From the NCBI RefSeq assembly GCF_027744825.2, contig NC_071345.1, positions 6,046,001 to 6,110,000 of the forward strand: a DNA stretch of 64,000 bases. Reading direction: 5' to 3'. Below are positions 12,331-25,700 of this stretch, in pieces. The number at the start of each line of letters is the position of its first letter. The first letter of the stretch is position 1. The DNA is from Synchiropus splendidus. Lineage: Eukaryota; Chordata; Actinopteri; Syngnathiformes; Callionymidae. Made by a program: the position numbers and the translations under genes. The notes under the pieces are model-generated. The model was not told the origin of the DNA and did no database searches. It saw nothing but the letters and a program-made list of their open reading frames with translations.

Positions 12331-13200
12331 ACATTTCCTTCTTTTTTTTGGATATATATATATACGTACATTTTGGTGGAGCAACATAATTGTCTGTCAG
12401 AACTCCATTATATCACTATGTTAGAATAGATGGATAAAATTACTACTACTTGAATAAAACAGCGGGATGGTGCTTCAAATATCATTTAAAGGAAAACTGT
12501 ATTTTGAGAGAATATTTTTCAGGCCATATTAAAATATATTGCACTTCTTTCACAAATACATGTCGGCAAGTCAGCGGCAACAAGAGGTTGTAGCTATTGA
12601 TGTTCTGAAGAACTGAATATATCTGAACTAGACAAGGCGGGTCATGGAAAATTGTCATCATGGTCATGTTTAGACTAAATTATTCCAGTAGACATCTGAA
12701 GCATGTTTCTAGTTCAGATGTGGATTAGATGAGATTTATTTGTCCCACAGTGGGAGATATCTAACTGCAATACCATCTTGCATCTCCGTGGAAACGAAGA
12801 TACAAAATGTGAAGACATTCAAAGTACAAACATTGTGGTGCAGCAAAGGCCAACCACGCTGTGTTACAAAGAGATGAAATGTGAGACTTCAAAGCATGTA
12901 GAGGGTTTTGAGAGAACATCCAAATGAACAAATACATAAGGTGCCTGAGTGACAGCTGAATGCCTGAGGACTGGAAGTCACGGCCACCACAGAAGATGCT
13001 GCAGTTCGCAGTTTCAAGTCAATAAAATAGACACTGGAAGTAGATTTACAAAGGATCTATAATATAAACGCTGTAAGTAAACAAGGTAACACATGAGTGA
13101 TGTCGGAGTAGCAGCATGTTTCAATACAAGCCAATAAGAAGCTGTACACTGTGTGGTGCGTAACAATGAACAAAGCTGTGTGTGAGACTCAAAACTCCAT
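12331..13200. other. Spacer between the converging prox2 and ylpm1 3' ends
   Basis: No gene seen. From about 12728 it contains a dispersed repeat that begins GATGAGATTTATTTGTCCCA, similar to the 3' end of a common fish retroelement family. Confidence 0.5.
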
Positions 13201-13220
13201 TCCAGGTTTGGTTATGAGTT

Positions 13221-13226
13221 TTTATT
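13221..13226 (-). other. ylpm1 polyadenylation signal
   Basis: AATAAA on the minus strand, 486 bp beyond the ylpm1 stop codon and the first good signal after it. It gives a 3' UTR of roughly 0.5 kb. Confidence 0.55.
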
Positions 13227-13711
13227 GTCATCTACAAAGACCAGAAATGTTGCTACAGGAAGCAAACACCATAAAAAAACAGCAGAGTTCGGTGCGAGGA
13301 CAGCTCAAGTGACTAGAAGAAATGAAGTCTTCATTTAAATAAAACAGAAAAAAGAACTTTTGAATGATAAAACAAGACGTTACAGTTGCGATCCTGTCAT
13401 CCGCACAAAGCCGTGTTTCACATTCAGGGCACCTGAAAGAAGAGCAGGGGATTATGATTGAAGAACAGGCAAGTAAACAAAAACCACCAAACATACAGTA
13501 TTTATCTCAATTCTGTCATCAAGAAGACCAAGTATAGCTTGTTCTGCCAAAGTCTGATGCGTTTTTCTTTTATCACCAACAATAAAAACAGTATCAATAA
13601 TCCCGTCGCATGAATGGCATCATTCGGTTTACAGCCTAATGTCCTGGCTACGAAGGAGAAATGAATCGTACCAACCTTTTTACAGAGGAAAAACAAATAC
13701 ACGAAATCTTC

Positions 13712-16700
13712 TCAGAAATACTTGGTTCGGTTGAGAGCTCGTTGTGCGATTTGCCCGCTCTCATCCGTAATTTTCTCCCAGTCCGTTTGTCCCACCACAA
13801 AACCGATGGCACGTTTCCTGTCCACGTCCTTCTGCTCTTCCAGATCAGCCCACCGGACCTAAACAATGACAGGGTGCATCTGTTAGCACCTTCTTCGACT
13901 CAAGTCCAATACATTTCATACTTTTCAGTCCTTAGTGTCCTTGTGTTGACATGGAAAAGCCCAAACACAAACACACGCATGGGACGTATATGCTGCTATG
14001 AGAGGAAAATAAAGTACCCGTTTCTTTCCCGGCGCAGACATGCGTGTGGCGTAGTCGTCGGGCAACTGCAGATAATCCTCCAGACCTGCCATGTGTACAC
14101 TCTCCCGCTTCCTCTTCCCACCGCTGCCCAGACCGTCCAGCTTGTCTGTGCAAATCAAGGGTCATAGTTCAGGTGACATATGCTCACAGAAAAAAGGTTC
14201 AACAGCAGGTTTTGGTTTTTGGCTCGAAAATTCTACACAGCATGCTCCAACTCAAGTTGCCAAATACTGTGGATTAAAAATGTTCGCAGACTAGATCACC
14301 GTGGCGCCTCGTGTGTCGGCCAAACACAGACACAACGTTGTTTATCTTTAGCAGTTTGGGATTCCGACCCTCGAGCAGACAATCTCCGTAACATGTCCAG
14401 AGAAATTCATCAGTATTGAGAACTACGATTCATTGAGACAGTCATTTAGGGCAGCTTCACACTGCGGGTTCTGTCTCAGGTGACCTGACTTTGATTTGCC
14501 CCCTGCTGTGCAGCCTCACACCTCTGCACCTCAGGCATGTCCTTTTTTCCTCCTCAGCTGGCGGCGCTTGCGAAATAGCTGCTTTGAGACCCACAACAAA
14601 GCACGTCTCAAGGAAGTCGTCATGAGCCGCGCGACAACCTGTTCACCACCATCGGCTTGACCACCTAATATTTCTGTCAATTCTTAGCACTACGACTCGT
14701 CCTCACCTCAGATATGAACTGATGACGGAGCTCCGTCACGGCTGTAACAGAATGTGGCGTTTCACAGCCAAAACTAAACATGAAAGAGTCTTGTCATGTT
14801 TATTTCACAAGGAAATAGCGGAAATAAGATGCGTAATACAGAGCGTCTTGACTGATCCACGCTGCTCTCACAACACGTTGAACACAGGGCGAGAGATTAC
14901 TGACGATCGAGAAGGATTCAGTCAGTGAAGTACAGAGCCAGACATCAGATGTGATCAATGGAGAGATGGTGATCTTCAGTAACTTGGGAAAAAAAGTCTT
15001 TCCTCTTTGCTGTCCTCATGCAAAACACGTGACACCTGCACACATAGCGAGTCCCAATCCACTGCACTCCTCCATAAGACCACTCTCCCACAACTCCCAG
15101 GTGCACACTTCAGTGTTCTGCGAAGTTGTTTATGAACGATGTTGTGCACCCAGACAGAGATCAGACCCTTCCTTTACTGCCCGGCATTTATCGTGTTTTG
15201 TGGAGCTGCGCTGTACATGTAGTTTCCGGCGTCTAGCGAGTCACCTGAGGCGGGAAGCTCACCACCCGCTGAGAGTTTCCCGAGACAAAGTGCAGCTCTG
15301 CAACTGGGATCAAGTCTGCAGCCAAAACCCGACTCGCTTGTGTTTACGTCTCGGACTTCTGAGCCGAAAGAGCTTTGTCTCGAGACAGAACCCGCAGTGT
15401 GAAACCACCTATAATACATTCACTTATATTATATAAAACAAATATTCATCCTTTATGGGATTTGGAGCAAAGAAATGCAGCCCTCTAGTCAGATGATTAA
15501 AGACTGCACTGCAACTGTCGATTATAAATGATGATGTTTATAAAAATTGTTGAGCCTCCCAAACAGCATTAATCCAAACATTCCCTGGTATTGAGTGTCT
15601 TTATCCATAAATATATGAGCTGAGATTAATGTGCATTGAGGTTTCTAGTCTTAAAGGGACACAAAACTAGCTGGAGTTTGCCCTGTCAGACACTCAGTTC
15701 ACTAGGTTCAGTTTGGGACTTTCCATACCAAGTATCAAGTTCCTATGATTCAGAGACACTTGCTGGGAGAAAAGGCAAATGTCAGATTTATCTATCAGAT
15801 AAGACAAATTGACAGCTGCACTCACATCTACCAACAAATTGTCAATGAAAGTGACATTGTTCCAAGTAGACCATAGCAAAAATGTGTGACAAGATCACAA
15901 GCTGAAATGTGACGAGACAAAACTTACCGAGCTTCGCTTCTGACGTGTCCATCTCCCATTTGCTTTTTGGAATGTAGCCCTAAATTATATAAAGACACTA
16001 CAGTAGTTAAACATCAAGGATAGGAGAAGAAGTGGGGCTGGAAAGAGAAGACACTGGTTTATCAAGAGTTAATAGAGTTTCAGCTTAGAGACGAAACAAT
16101 ATAGAAAGCATGCATCAATTCAGTTAAACATTTTTAACTGAGAAAACATTTGGTGAGAGCATTGTTAGAAACTAACAATCTGATGTTATTGCTGTGTGAA
16201 AATGAGAGTGTCATATTTTGACATTTATATTCACAAAACGTTATATATTTCATTCTTCAACAATTTCAAAACACATTTGATTTGGAATCAGTCTGATCAT
16301 CTGTCCAACAGTAAACAATGAGTAGGAAACAGTAGGTTGCTAAGGTTGCTCTAGGACAGTTGTTGTTGTTGGAAAGCTTGTAATAGTCTTCATTACACCA
16401 TGTTTAAAATGTCACTATTGAAGTGGAACAATTGCTTGAGTGGCCGACAGACTGACAGGTATTCACTGTTTCTCTATTGTACCCAGAGACAGAGTTAATG
16501 GAAACTGTTTTTGAGAAACTTTCAACCACCATTCCAGATTTTTCCGAGTGATGTTTGCCAGAAACTATCTACATTCTTGCAAAAGCTGCTTTGAATGTCC
16601 AGTGAATAGTTCCACCATGAAACAAATATTTACACGTGTGCCAACCTGCCACCAACTGCAGGAGCAACTAATGTTGGATCTCAGTTCTATTTGCACATAA

Positions 16701-19700
16701 TTGTCAACTGAAGGTCATATTTATTTTGGGATGAACAGTCAGTGAAATTTGACAGAGAAGATTTTGTAGACTGTGCTTGGTAGCGTTTTGCCACTCAGAA
16801 CCATGTCAACCAGACATGTTATGAAGTTATGAAGCCTTAATTGAAGAGTGTATTCATGCTTTCACATCTCACTATCTAATTCAACAACCACAGTGATATT
16901 ATAGAAGATCAAGACCATCTATGGGAACATCTGGTGTAGACAAACACCTTAATACACATCAGTGTATTAAATATACATTTTTTTGCACAAGGTTTTTAAG
17001 ACCAAAACTGCCATTGCTTAACAACCATGTTTGTGTACAGCAGCTCTGGTTTTAAACACCTGCTACAGTCAGGACACTATCAGCCAAAGGCTGTTTTAAA
17101 ACGGATTTCTGAAGAAGTGTATAGTAAGTCGCACAGCGGAGTCGGAACAGCTGTCAGATTGCAACCAGAAGGAAGCGAGGTGCATCGCTAGCAGGGGGTT
17201 TAAGCTTGAGGAGCAAAAACCAAAGTTTTGCCCCGAGCCAGATGTCAGACGGAAGCCCCCCACAAAATGACTAATAACATAGTGTTGACTTCATGCAATT
17301 ACTCTGACCGAGCAAAAATGGTTGCAGAGATTCAACACGCTTGATGAAGTATGAAGACCCAATCCCAATATTTTACTTGCAGAACAACATTTCAAAGCAA
17401 AATAAAGAACGACGGAAAATGCCGGGCCAAGATTTTGTACATCAGTCATCAGCTGAATGACCCAACATTTCGGGTCATTCAGGACGCTAGACCAATATAT
17501 CCACTACCGGTGGTATTGAGACAAATGGAGCAATATGAAGCTGAGGCAATATTACCATCCTGAGATGGTTAACTGTTTAGTTTTGCTACTTAAAATGAAG
17601 GTACTGCTACTGTGCAGCGAGCACAGCCGACAGCTTTGGTCTCTGCTTGCTGGATCGACCTCATACAGGCGCCTCGTCTCTTATTAAAATGGGTTGTGAC
17701 ACAATACCTGAGGCATATTTGCTCTGTTAAACTACTGTTTCACATCACACATCGCCATTCAGCCAAAATACTTTGGGATATGAATTCAAGACCAGATTGC
17801 CCAGCCTAAATAGAGGCTACTGAAGTTTAAAGGTTTATGCATGACAGCTTTACTAGAAAACAAAGTTTCCCTTCAGTCGTACCTTGGTTCACAAAGACAT
17901 TTTCCAAACCAACAATGCTTGCAAGTGGATTTTAAAAAAAAAGAAAGCAGCCCTCGGTGTGGGTCCATAGAAAGTGCTAAGTGCATTGCAAGACCTACTG
18001 TTGAAAAGACGAACCAAATAACAGCATCCGCCCTAAGATGGGTGTGGAGGGTTCCTAGTGTCTCATGTCTCATAACCAAATTAAATCTGGGTACACACAT
18101 AAGGATTTCCAAAATCTTTTTGAATAAAACATTTTTGTAAAATATTTGTAAGAGACCCAACACGTCGCATCACTACACAAACAAAGATTCTGCCTCACGA
18201 CCCGAGCGAGAAACTCCTCCGTTTTGCGAGATCATGTGTTATGAAACGAAGCTGAAACATCAGGACAAGCGCAAAACACGATGTGCAAGATGAAAGGTCA
18301 TCGGAGGATGGCAATTTTATGTGTTTTTCACGGCAGAATCCTGACAGAACCATCAGTAACATAATGACAAAGACGATGAGTTGCTTGCGAAACATATCCA
18401 CTCAGACATATGAAGGAAAGGACCAGGTGAGGACAGCTGCTTATTGAAATGAGATTTACTTTTAATGAGGAAAAATATTTATTGCCGTCAATTCAATGAA
18501 GGTCAAAACAAACTCCTTCCTTCAGTATTTCTCACTCTGATCATTTTTTTTATTGGCTACATTCAGTTCCATGTCACATTTCAGGTCATGAGCAATCGGC
18601 TGTCCCAACAAGATTTTTGGTATATTGTTATTTGGTATATTGAAGACGTTTTCCACAGACTATTATACGATGAGCGCACTTCCAACACACAGCAGACATA
18701 AGGAATCTCTCTTTGAATAATCCTACAAGAGTTCAGGGTTTACCGTTCTTGGTTGGGAAGGAGCAGAATTGGGACAAAAACAGCCCAATTATCGTTATGT
18801 GTGTACCCTGCGAAAGTGTGGAGGCTGAGGACCGACTCAAAATGAAGCCCAGTATTCTATTGGTGTGGACCATTTGCGTCATCGCAAACAGTGATACATC
18901 TCAACTGCGAGGATGGATGCGCAGAAACGCACAATTTGATTCTATGAATCAGCACAGTGACTGAACGATTAGAACTTGAATTTTAAGATTACAATTGGAA
19001 TACTACAGAGGTGAAACACCATTTATAATTGAAGTATCTTTTTACATATACTAAAAGACAAGGAATACAAATTACCTTTTTCTATTAATGCAACATTTTT
19101 CGAGGAAACATACGGTTTTACATTCCGTTTTCTTTTCTTTTCAAGACAACTCAATGCACAGAGTGATAGTCTGTAAAAGATGACTCTTTTACAAATTATG
19201 AGCTTTATAGGCAAAAAAAAACAGACCAAAAGTACAGTACAACGGGTTGAAATATTACATTTGTGATGGTTGTTTGGTATTTTTCTGTTCAAATGAGCCA
19301 ATATCTTCTTTTATCACACAAAGGTTTTGAAGCAAAAACTAAAAGTTTGCAAAACTAGATGACATGTTTATCGAGGCATTAAGCCCGAGCAAGCAAATCA
19401 TCCCACAGGCCCTCCCCAGTTCAGGATTCTGATTCAGGTTACTGTTCTCATTGAAGTGTAATTCCGGAACAAAAAGGTAAGCAAAAAGACTAGCTAAGAT
19501 CAGTGACAAATTATTCAACATTTTCTGAGTCACTGTGTGTATGTTTGATGTGGGATTGAATATTCATAATGATTTTCCTAAGCCGTGACAGGTTTCAAAG
19601 GTTTTTGCCTGTATTATACCAATTTCCACTCAGTGCGGCTCAGTGCAACAACATATAACCTTGTCACGGTCAGGATTCATTTAATACTTATTATATATTT

Positions 19701-22700
19701 AGTTGATGCTAATAATCTCTAGCATCCAAACTAAAATATTGATGATGTAAACTAAAACTCACCATATATCCTATACTAAAACTCACAATAGACTAACTAC
19801 AAGTGAGAGAATTTATTTGGGTCTTACCAGATCAGCTTCTTCTTCCTCATCTCTCTTCGGCTCTTTAGGCTCATCATCAGGATTAAAGTCTTCCATTTCC
19901 ACCTAAACAAAGCACATGATTTTAAAAGACTTCCACAACACAAATTGACATGGGTGCTTCAATTACTTAAGCTGATATACCTCCTCAATAGCAGCATCTT
20001 GTAGAAGGGACCGAACATCTAAACGCACCATGTGACGTGGTGATGCTTCCCAGTTACTGTGCATCTATGGAAACAATCTCATTTGTTAGTTTCATCCCCA
20101 AATGATTTCCTCAAGTGCAGTTTCACAGACCTTTGTGATTTCCTTTTGGCTGCGGCCATGGATGTTTCTCTTCACGCAGGTCTGCGTGTCTGCAGATATT
20201 TCAGCAACGTACACCTGCAAAAGGAAAAAAACAGCGTCAGCAGAAGAAGAAGAGGTGAAAAGTGTGAGATAAAGATTCATGACTTCACATCCACCTCGAA
20301 GCCTTTCGTTTTAGCAGCACTCCAGAATTGTTCAAAGTGTCGGACTCTGTCATTAACCGTGTCCAAAATGATGAATGGGAAAAATCCATCATCCAAAGTT
20401 TTCTTGAATGTTTTAAACATGCTGCTCCGGTAGGTATCCTCCATCTCTTGTTCGTACTCGTATTCAAGAACCTGTGAGAAACCCAGTTAGCTCAAGTCGG
20501 AATAAATGAAATATCAGGACAATATATTACTATTTTGATCATATGTGTACTAACCTTGGTTTTCACTCTCTTCCCTGTGTCTGGATCTTTCTGGATTTTC
20601 TCAACTTCAGTCATGAAGTAGTCATCTAAAACAATGACCCTTGGAGGGGCGCCACCACACTCCACCTCTTTATCCTAAATGACAAAGGTAAACATCAGAA
20701 TTTGATTTGCTTGAGTTAAAACATTGATGTGCACTCACCCTTATGAGCTTTGCAACATGGCTTTTGCCACTTCCTGGAAGTCCTCTCATAATGATGACAA
20801 TCTGAACCAAAATATAATTCATATTACTCAAAGCAAAAAGAAGAATTCAAACAAAAGCAGCAACTGCACGAACCCTCTCTGGTCGAGAATTTCTGCCGGG
20901 CACTTTGAGGATATCGTCTACATTCTTGATTTCCGGCTTCTTCTCGACCCGTACAGGTGGCTGAGGTACTGCAACAGGAGGGCCTCTCTCATCTGGATAG
21001 TTTCTTCTGTCCACTGTAGGAAATAATTTAAAATATGGTAAGAAATAGAAACTTTATGTCAAAAACTGAGGTGAGACATACTGTACATCAAAGGACCTAA
21101 GTTAAAACAGAGATCTTGAGAGATCAGCAGAAATGCCATGGCTCCTGGATTAGCCACCACGGTCGCCATATTTGTTTACCGCCGTAATCGCGCGGTGATC
21201 CACATCTCGCAAGTCGCGACACAGAAGTGCACTGCTGTGGATGGGATGTCTGACGCTGATGACAGGAGGAAACCGCAGATAGGTTCCAAACTTTAAACAA
21301 TTGTTCACAAAACTAACTCATTGCTTTGTACTGAGGGAAAGACTTATGATAAAACATTTTTGTTATTATTATTATTTAATTCATCAGGGTCAGCCAAGTA
21401 AAACAATTGCCTTGGGGACCCCTGCATCTCAAAGTGGCAAAGTTACTGAGTTCATATCTGTTAATGTTTATTATTTGACTCAGATGCTTGTTTATCAAGC
21501 TATTTTGGTACAAATAGATGTTTACAGCTTTGTTTATTACAAAGCAAGTTGTTAGTTGTCAGTCGTTGACATGGTGCGTCGGGAGGGGACAGGGTTTTGG
21601 ATGGCCTGTTTCAAAATCCTAGCTAAAAGCCTGTCCACAGCCATCTCATTGTGAGCGGAAGCGATTCTTCTTATGCACTTATCCGCTTCCAAATAGCCAT
21701 TGGTTTTCAGAAGAACCAATTCCAACAAGCAGTAATCACTGCTGTTGTGACATCCTGTGAGGTTCTGATGCTGAAAGCGATGCTGGCTACGTACAGAGGA
21801 CCACATCGCCACTCAACGGTGGATCATACTAGCGTCCTCCACTCTGTGTAAACACACGCCCCTCTCCTACACAGAGCAGGACCCTGAACAGGTCACTCCA
21901 GGGCACAGGTTAGACAGACAACCACTCACACACACTTACGGACAGTTTAGATTCCTCACTGATATGTTTTGTATAAAAAGTAACATGTTTAGTATAAAAA
22001 GTAAATGCAATCCAGGCCAACTATTTTCCCCATAAAACTTAAATCTGACAGATAAAATGCATGAATACATTTTCACATTGAAACAAAAGTAAAAGTGAAA
22101 ATGATGTTTCATGTCATTAAGGTTAGAATAAAATGCAAAGCAACAAAGACAAGCCACATTCAGTACATAATAAGAGAGAGACACATAGTACATGAGGCTT
22201 TGTGTGACGAAAGCCCTTAAACTACATGTTTTACTCGACTATAAGTGACTGTCTGGCCACAGCATTTCCTTCGAATATCTGTTCACGCTCAGGAGTGCAT
22301 TCAGAAACACAACCTACCATATGGTGACGAGCTGTGGCCGTAACGCTCAATCCCACTGCGCTCAGCTCCGGGGCGCTCGTACGGAGGTCTGTCACCGCTT
22401 GGTCTTCCGTAATGATCATCCCGCTCACGACTACGGCTTCGGTCTTTCTCTCTGAACTCCAGGTCCCTTTCTCTGTACCCAGGTCGAAGGTGCGATGCCA
22501 GTGGTGATCTACAAAGGACAACAATGGTTTATTTCTTTAAACTGTCATCCCTGAAACAAAGTGGTGCTTCACAATGTGATGTAGTACCTTTCTTCAACCA
22601 GTGACTGAGAGCTTGAATTAAAAGCAGACAAATAAGGGAAATGCATTATAATAAACAGATACAGGGCAGATCCTAATAGTTTGCAGTCGAAAGGGATATT

Positions 22701-25700
22701 AATTAGGGAGAACTTTGGTACCTTTCTTCTCTTCCTCTTGGTGGGTATCGATCTCTTTCATATCTGTCCCTTTCATACTCCGGAGGAAGTTTATCCCTGT
22801 ACAACTCTCTCTCTCTGCTGTATTCCCTGCGATCCAGATAAGGGTCACCTCGTCTCTCGTAGTACGGGTCTCGGCTATATAGATCCCTGTGACCAAACAG
22901 TTCTAGAAAAAGGATCATGCAAAAATGAGGTCAAGTAAACATACATCAGCAACATTAAAGGAAGACAAAAAAAACATACCTTTATCATAAGCCCTTTCTG
23001 AGTGACCGGGGTCGGGCCTGAGCACTATTCTTTCACCATAAGAGATCCGCTCCACTGTAGCACCAGGCTCTACAAGAGAGTATCAGACAAGCTTATGGTG
23101 ACATGATCGGAATTTTCACTCGATTATGACTTTCAGTCTTACCGTGTCCATGTCCATAATCTACGGTTTTTGGAATTATTGAAGAAGTGGGCGGGTTGTA
23201 ATCTGCTGCGTCAGGTTTTGTATTCCACGACTGACTTTCAGCTGAAGGGGTCGGTAGTGGTGCAGTCATTCCCTACACGTGACAGATTCATCATCACTGA
23301 ACAGCCCTCCGACATACAAGTTGAAACGACTGCTGATCCAACATTGACTTGTTTTTAAAATTGTGGTTTTGAAATTCTCACCTTCAGGGCATTTCTAACG
23401 TCTGCGGGGATCTCTAAGCCAAGTAGCCCAGCAGGAAGATCTGGTAGGCTCTCAGCAGGTGCAGCCTGAACCTCACTCGATGGGGTCTTTCCCTCCTTCA
23501 TCTCTCTGAAAACGCATCACTGACATGTCAGTAATTTCAGTCAAATTAAAAAATATTTAAAATACAGACCAATTTACCTGATAAGTTTAAGCTCTTGTGC
23601 AGCCTTCAGGATGATTTCATGCTGACGTTGCGATAAAGCCAGAACACTGGAGGCATTGTCTTCTGTGGAATTTGGATCATCTGAGCTTTCTGTTGCTAGT
23701 GCCGGCGCTGTAGCAGGAGGTATATCAGAAGGTGGGATTTCCCGGCGATCATCAAACATCCTCTCTCTGAGAGGTCGATCCCATTCAGACAGCCGTGAAT
23801 GAGGCGGCTCATCTCTCCGGTACACTGGATCTTCCCTGTACTCATGAGCTCTAAATTCCTCTCCAAGCCTGTCGTGTTCATCATATGGATACGGACGCCT
23901 CCTTTCCAACTCCTCAGCATAACGATCATCTCTGTAGCGCTCTGCTAAAGACATGTGCGCAGGATAGTCACGGTCACGAAGAGGCTGCTCTCTTTCCCAT
24001 TCTAAGTATCTTCTCTCATGTTCATAATAATCTGGAGGACAGTCTTCTGGCATCCGGCGACCTTTCCCATGACCATAATCCTCAACAAACGCCTCAAGAT
24101 GTCCTTCTTTATAACCCTCATCAGATTGTCCGGGATGCCACAAGCCCCGCCCAGCTCCACGGCCTATTAATCTTCCCCTCTCTGATCGGGGAGGCATTGG
24201 TGCTCCCCTCCCACTGGGTGGCTCCCTTCCATATTCTAACCCCTCGCCGTCAAAACGCTGCCGCTCAGGATCTAATCCAACCAATTCATGGGGTGGTGGC
24301 GGTGGAAGCCGGGGTCTTCCTCTTCCAACACCACGGTTCGAAGGGGTAAAAGGGTGTCCTTCTGGATCCACACCGTCATCACCTTCGTAGGCTAATGAAT
24401 CGTCATCAGCTGATCCAGGAGCCATAGGGCGAGACAAACCCGGGTAGTTCATAGCGGGATGGCCTCGAGGTGGACGACGGCCGGGCGGGAAGGGTGGCCT
24501 CATACCCCTCATTGGTGGCATTCCTTCTTCCCAGTAATTTTCTCCTTGCTCCATGTACTCAAATGACTCATGATCGTCCCAATGAGTGTCTCCCAGTTCT
24601 CCATCAATGGGAGGAGGACCCCCTCTGCCCCTTGGTGGAACCCCTCTTCCCCTGAGTGGCATGCTTCTCCCCATGTGTGGGCCACCCCTTACCATGGGCA
24701 TACCCCCTCTCGCCATGGGTGGGCCACCCCGTCCCATGGGTGGAAAACCTCTTCCCGAGGGAGGGCCGCCTCTTCCCATTGGCAGGACTCCTCTTCCCAT
24801 GGGCAGCCCTCCTCTTCCCATGAATGGACCACCTCTATCCCCCGGAAAACCACCCCTCCCCATTGGTGGACCACCACGAGCCATTGCCTGGGGCCCACCT
24901 CTCATTGCCTGGGGTCCACCTCTCATATGTGGAGGACCACCTCTCATATTTGGAGGACCACCTCTCATATAAGGCGAACCGCTTATGGGATGCATGGGCC
25001 CTCCTCTCAAATGGGAGGGACCCCCTCTCATATGTGGGGGGCCGCCCCTCATATGCATAGGGCCTCCTCTCATATGGAAAGGTCCTCCTCTTCCCCTTGG
25101 CGGTCCTTCAGACGGTCCATCATAATATTCTCCTTCCATTTCAAAGTCTTCCTCTGGCATCCAGATGTCATCACTATGTAGTTGTGACTCCTCATATTCC
25201 TCCTGGGAGGCATCTTGCCAGTAAGAATCATCACCTTCTTGCATTGTCATATCCTCTTCTGGTGGCATATAGTTATAGCCCATGTCACCCGTCTTTTCCC
25301 CAGGATCACTTTCGTGACCTCTGAAATCCCCTGGTTCTGGTTGGCCACGTCCTCGCCCACGCACTGGAAATGAGGGCTGACCACGTCCTCTACCAAGAGA
25401 CGTAGCAGATCTTAATTGAGTTTGTTTAGAAACTTGAGAGTTGTCGTCCTTGGGCAGGTCTGGAGTTTTGTTTTCTAGGACGACCGATCCATCAGGTTTC
25501 TCTTTGTTTTGTAAAGGCACAGAATCTAATGCATTTGATGTTGGATTGATGTCTGCAGGTTTCTTTTCATCTACAACACCGGAGGCTTCCTTATGATCAT
25601 CACTCTCTGTCATTGTGTTTGCATTTAAACTTTGCGGTATGGGATCACTTTGAACGAAAAAGCCATTGCTGAAATCATTGTCATCAGCCATATCGACAGC

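Noticed and set aside
22588..22604. 17-nt microexon of ylpm1 with AG and GT borders
   Set aside because: Including it shifts the reading frame; the flanking exons 22722-22902 and 22318-22508 join in frame without it.
22887..22888. Acceptor just before GGATCTATATAG for the ylpm1 exon at 22722
   Set aside because: It puts the exon in the wrong frame. The acceptor at 22903-22904 has a better pyrimidine tract and restores the RD-rich frame.
24570..25181. Long plus-strand open frames with HSHGWATPSHGW-type repeats
   Set aside because: They are antisense shadows of the MRGGPP coding repeat of ylpm1.
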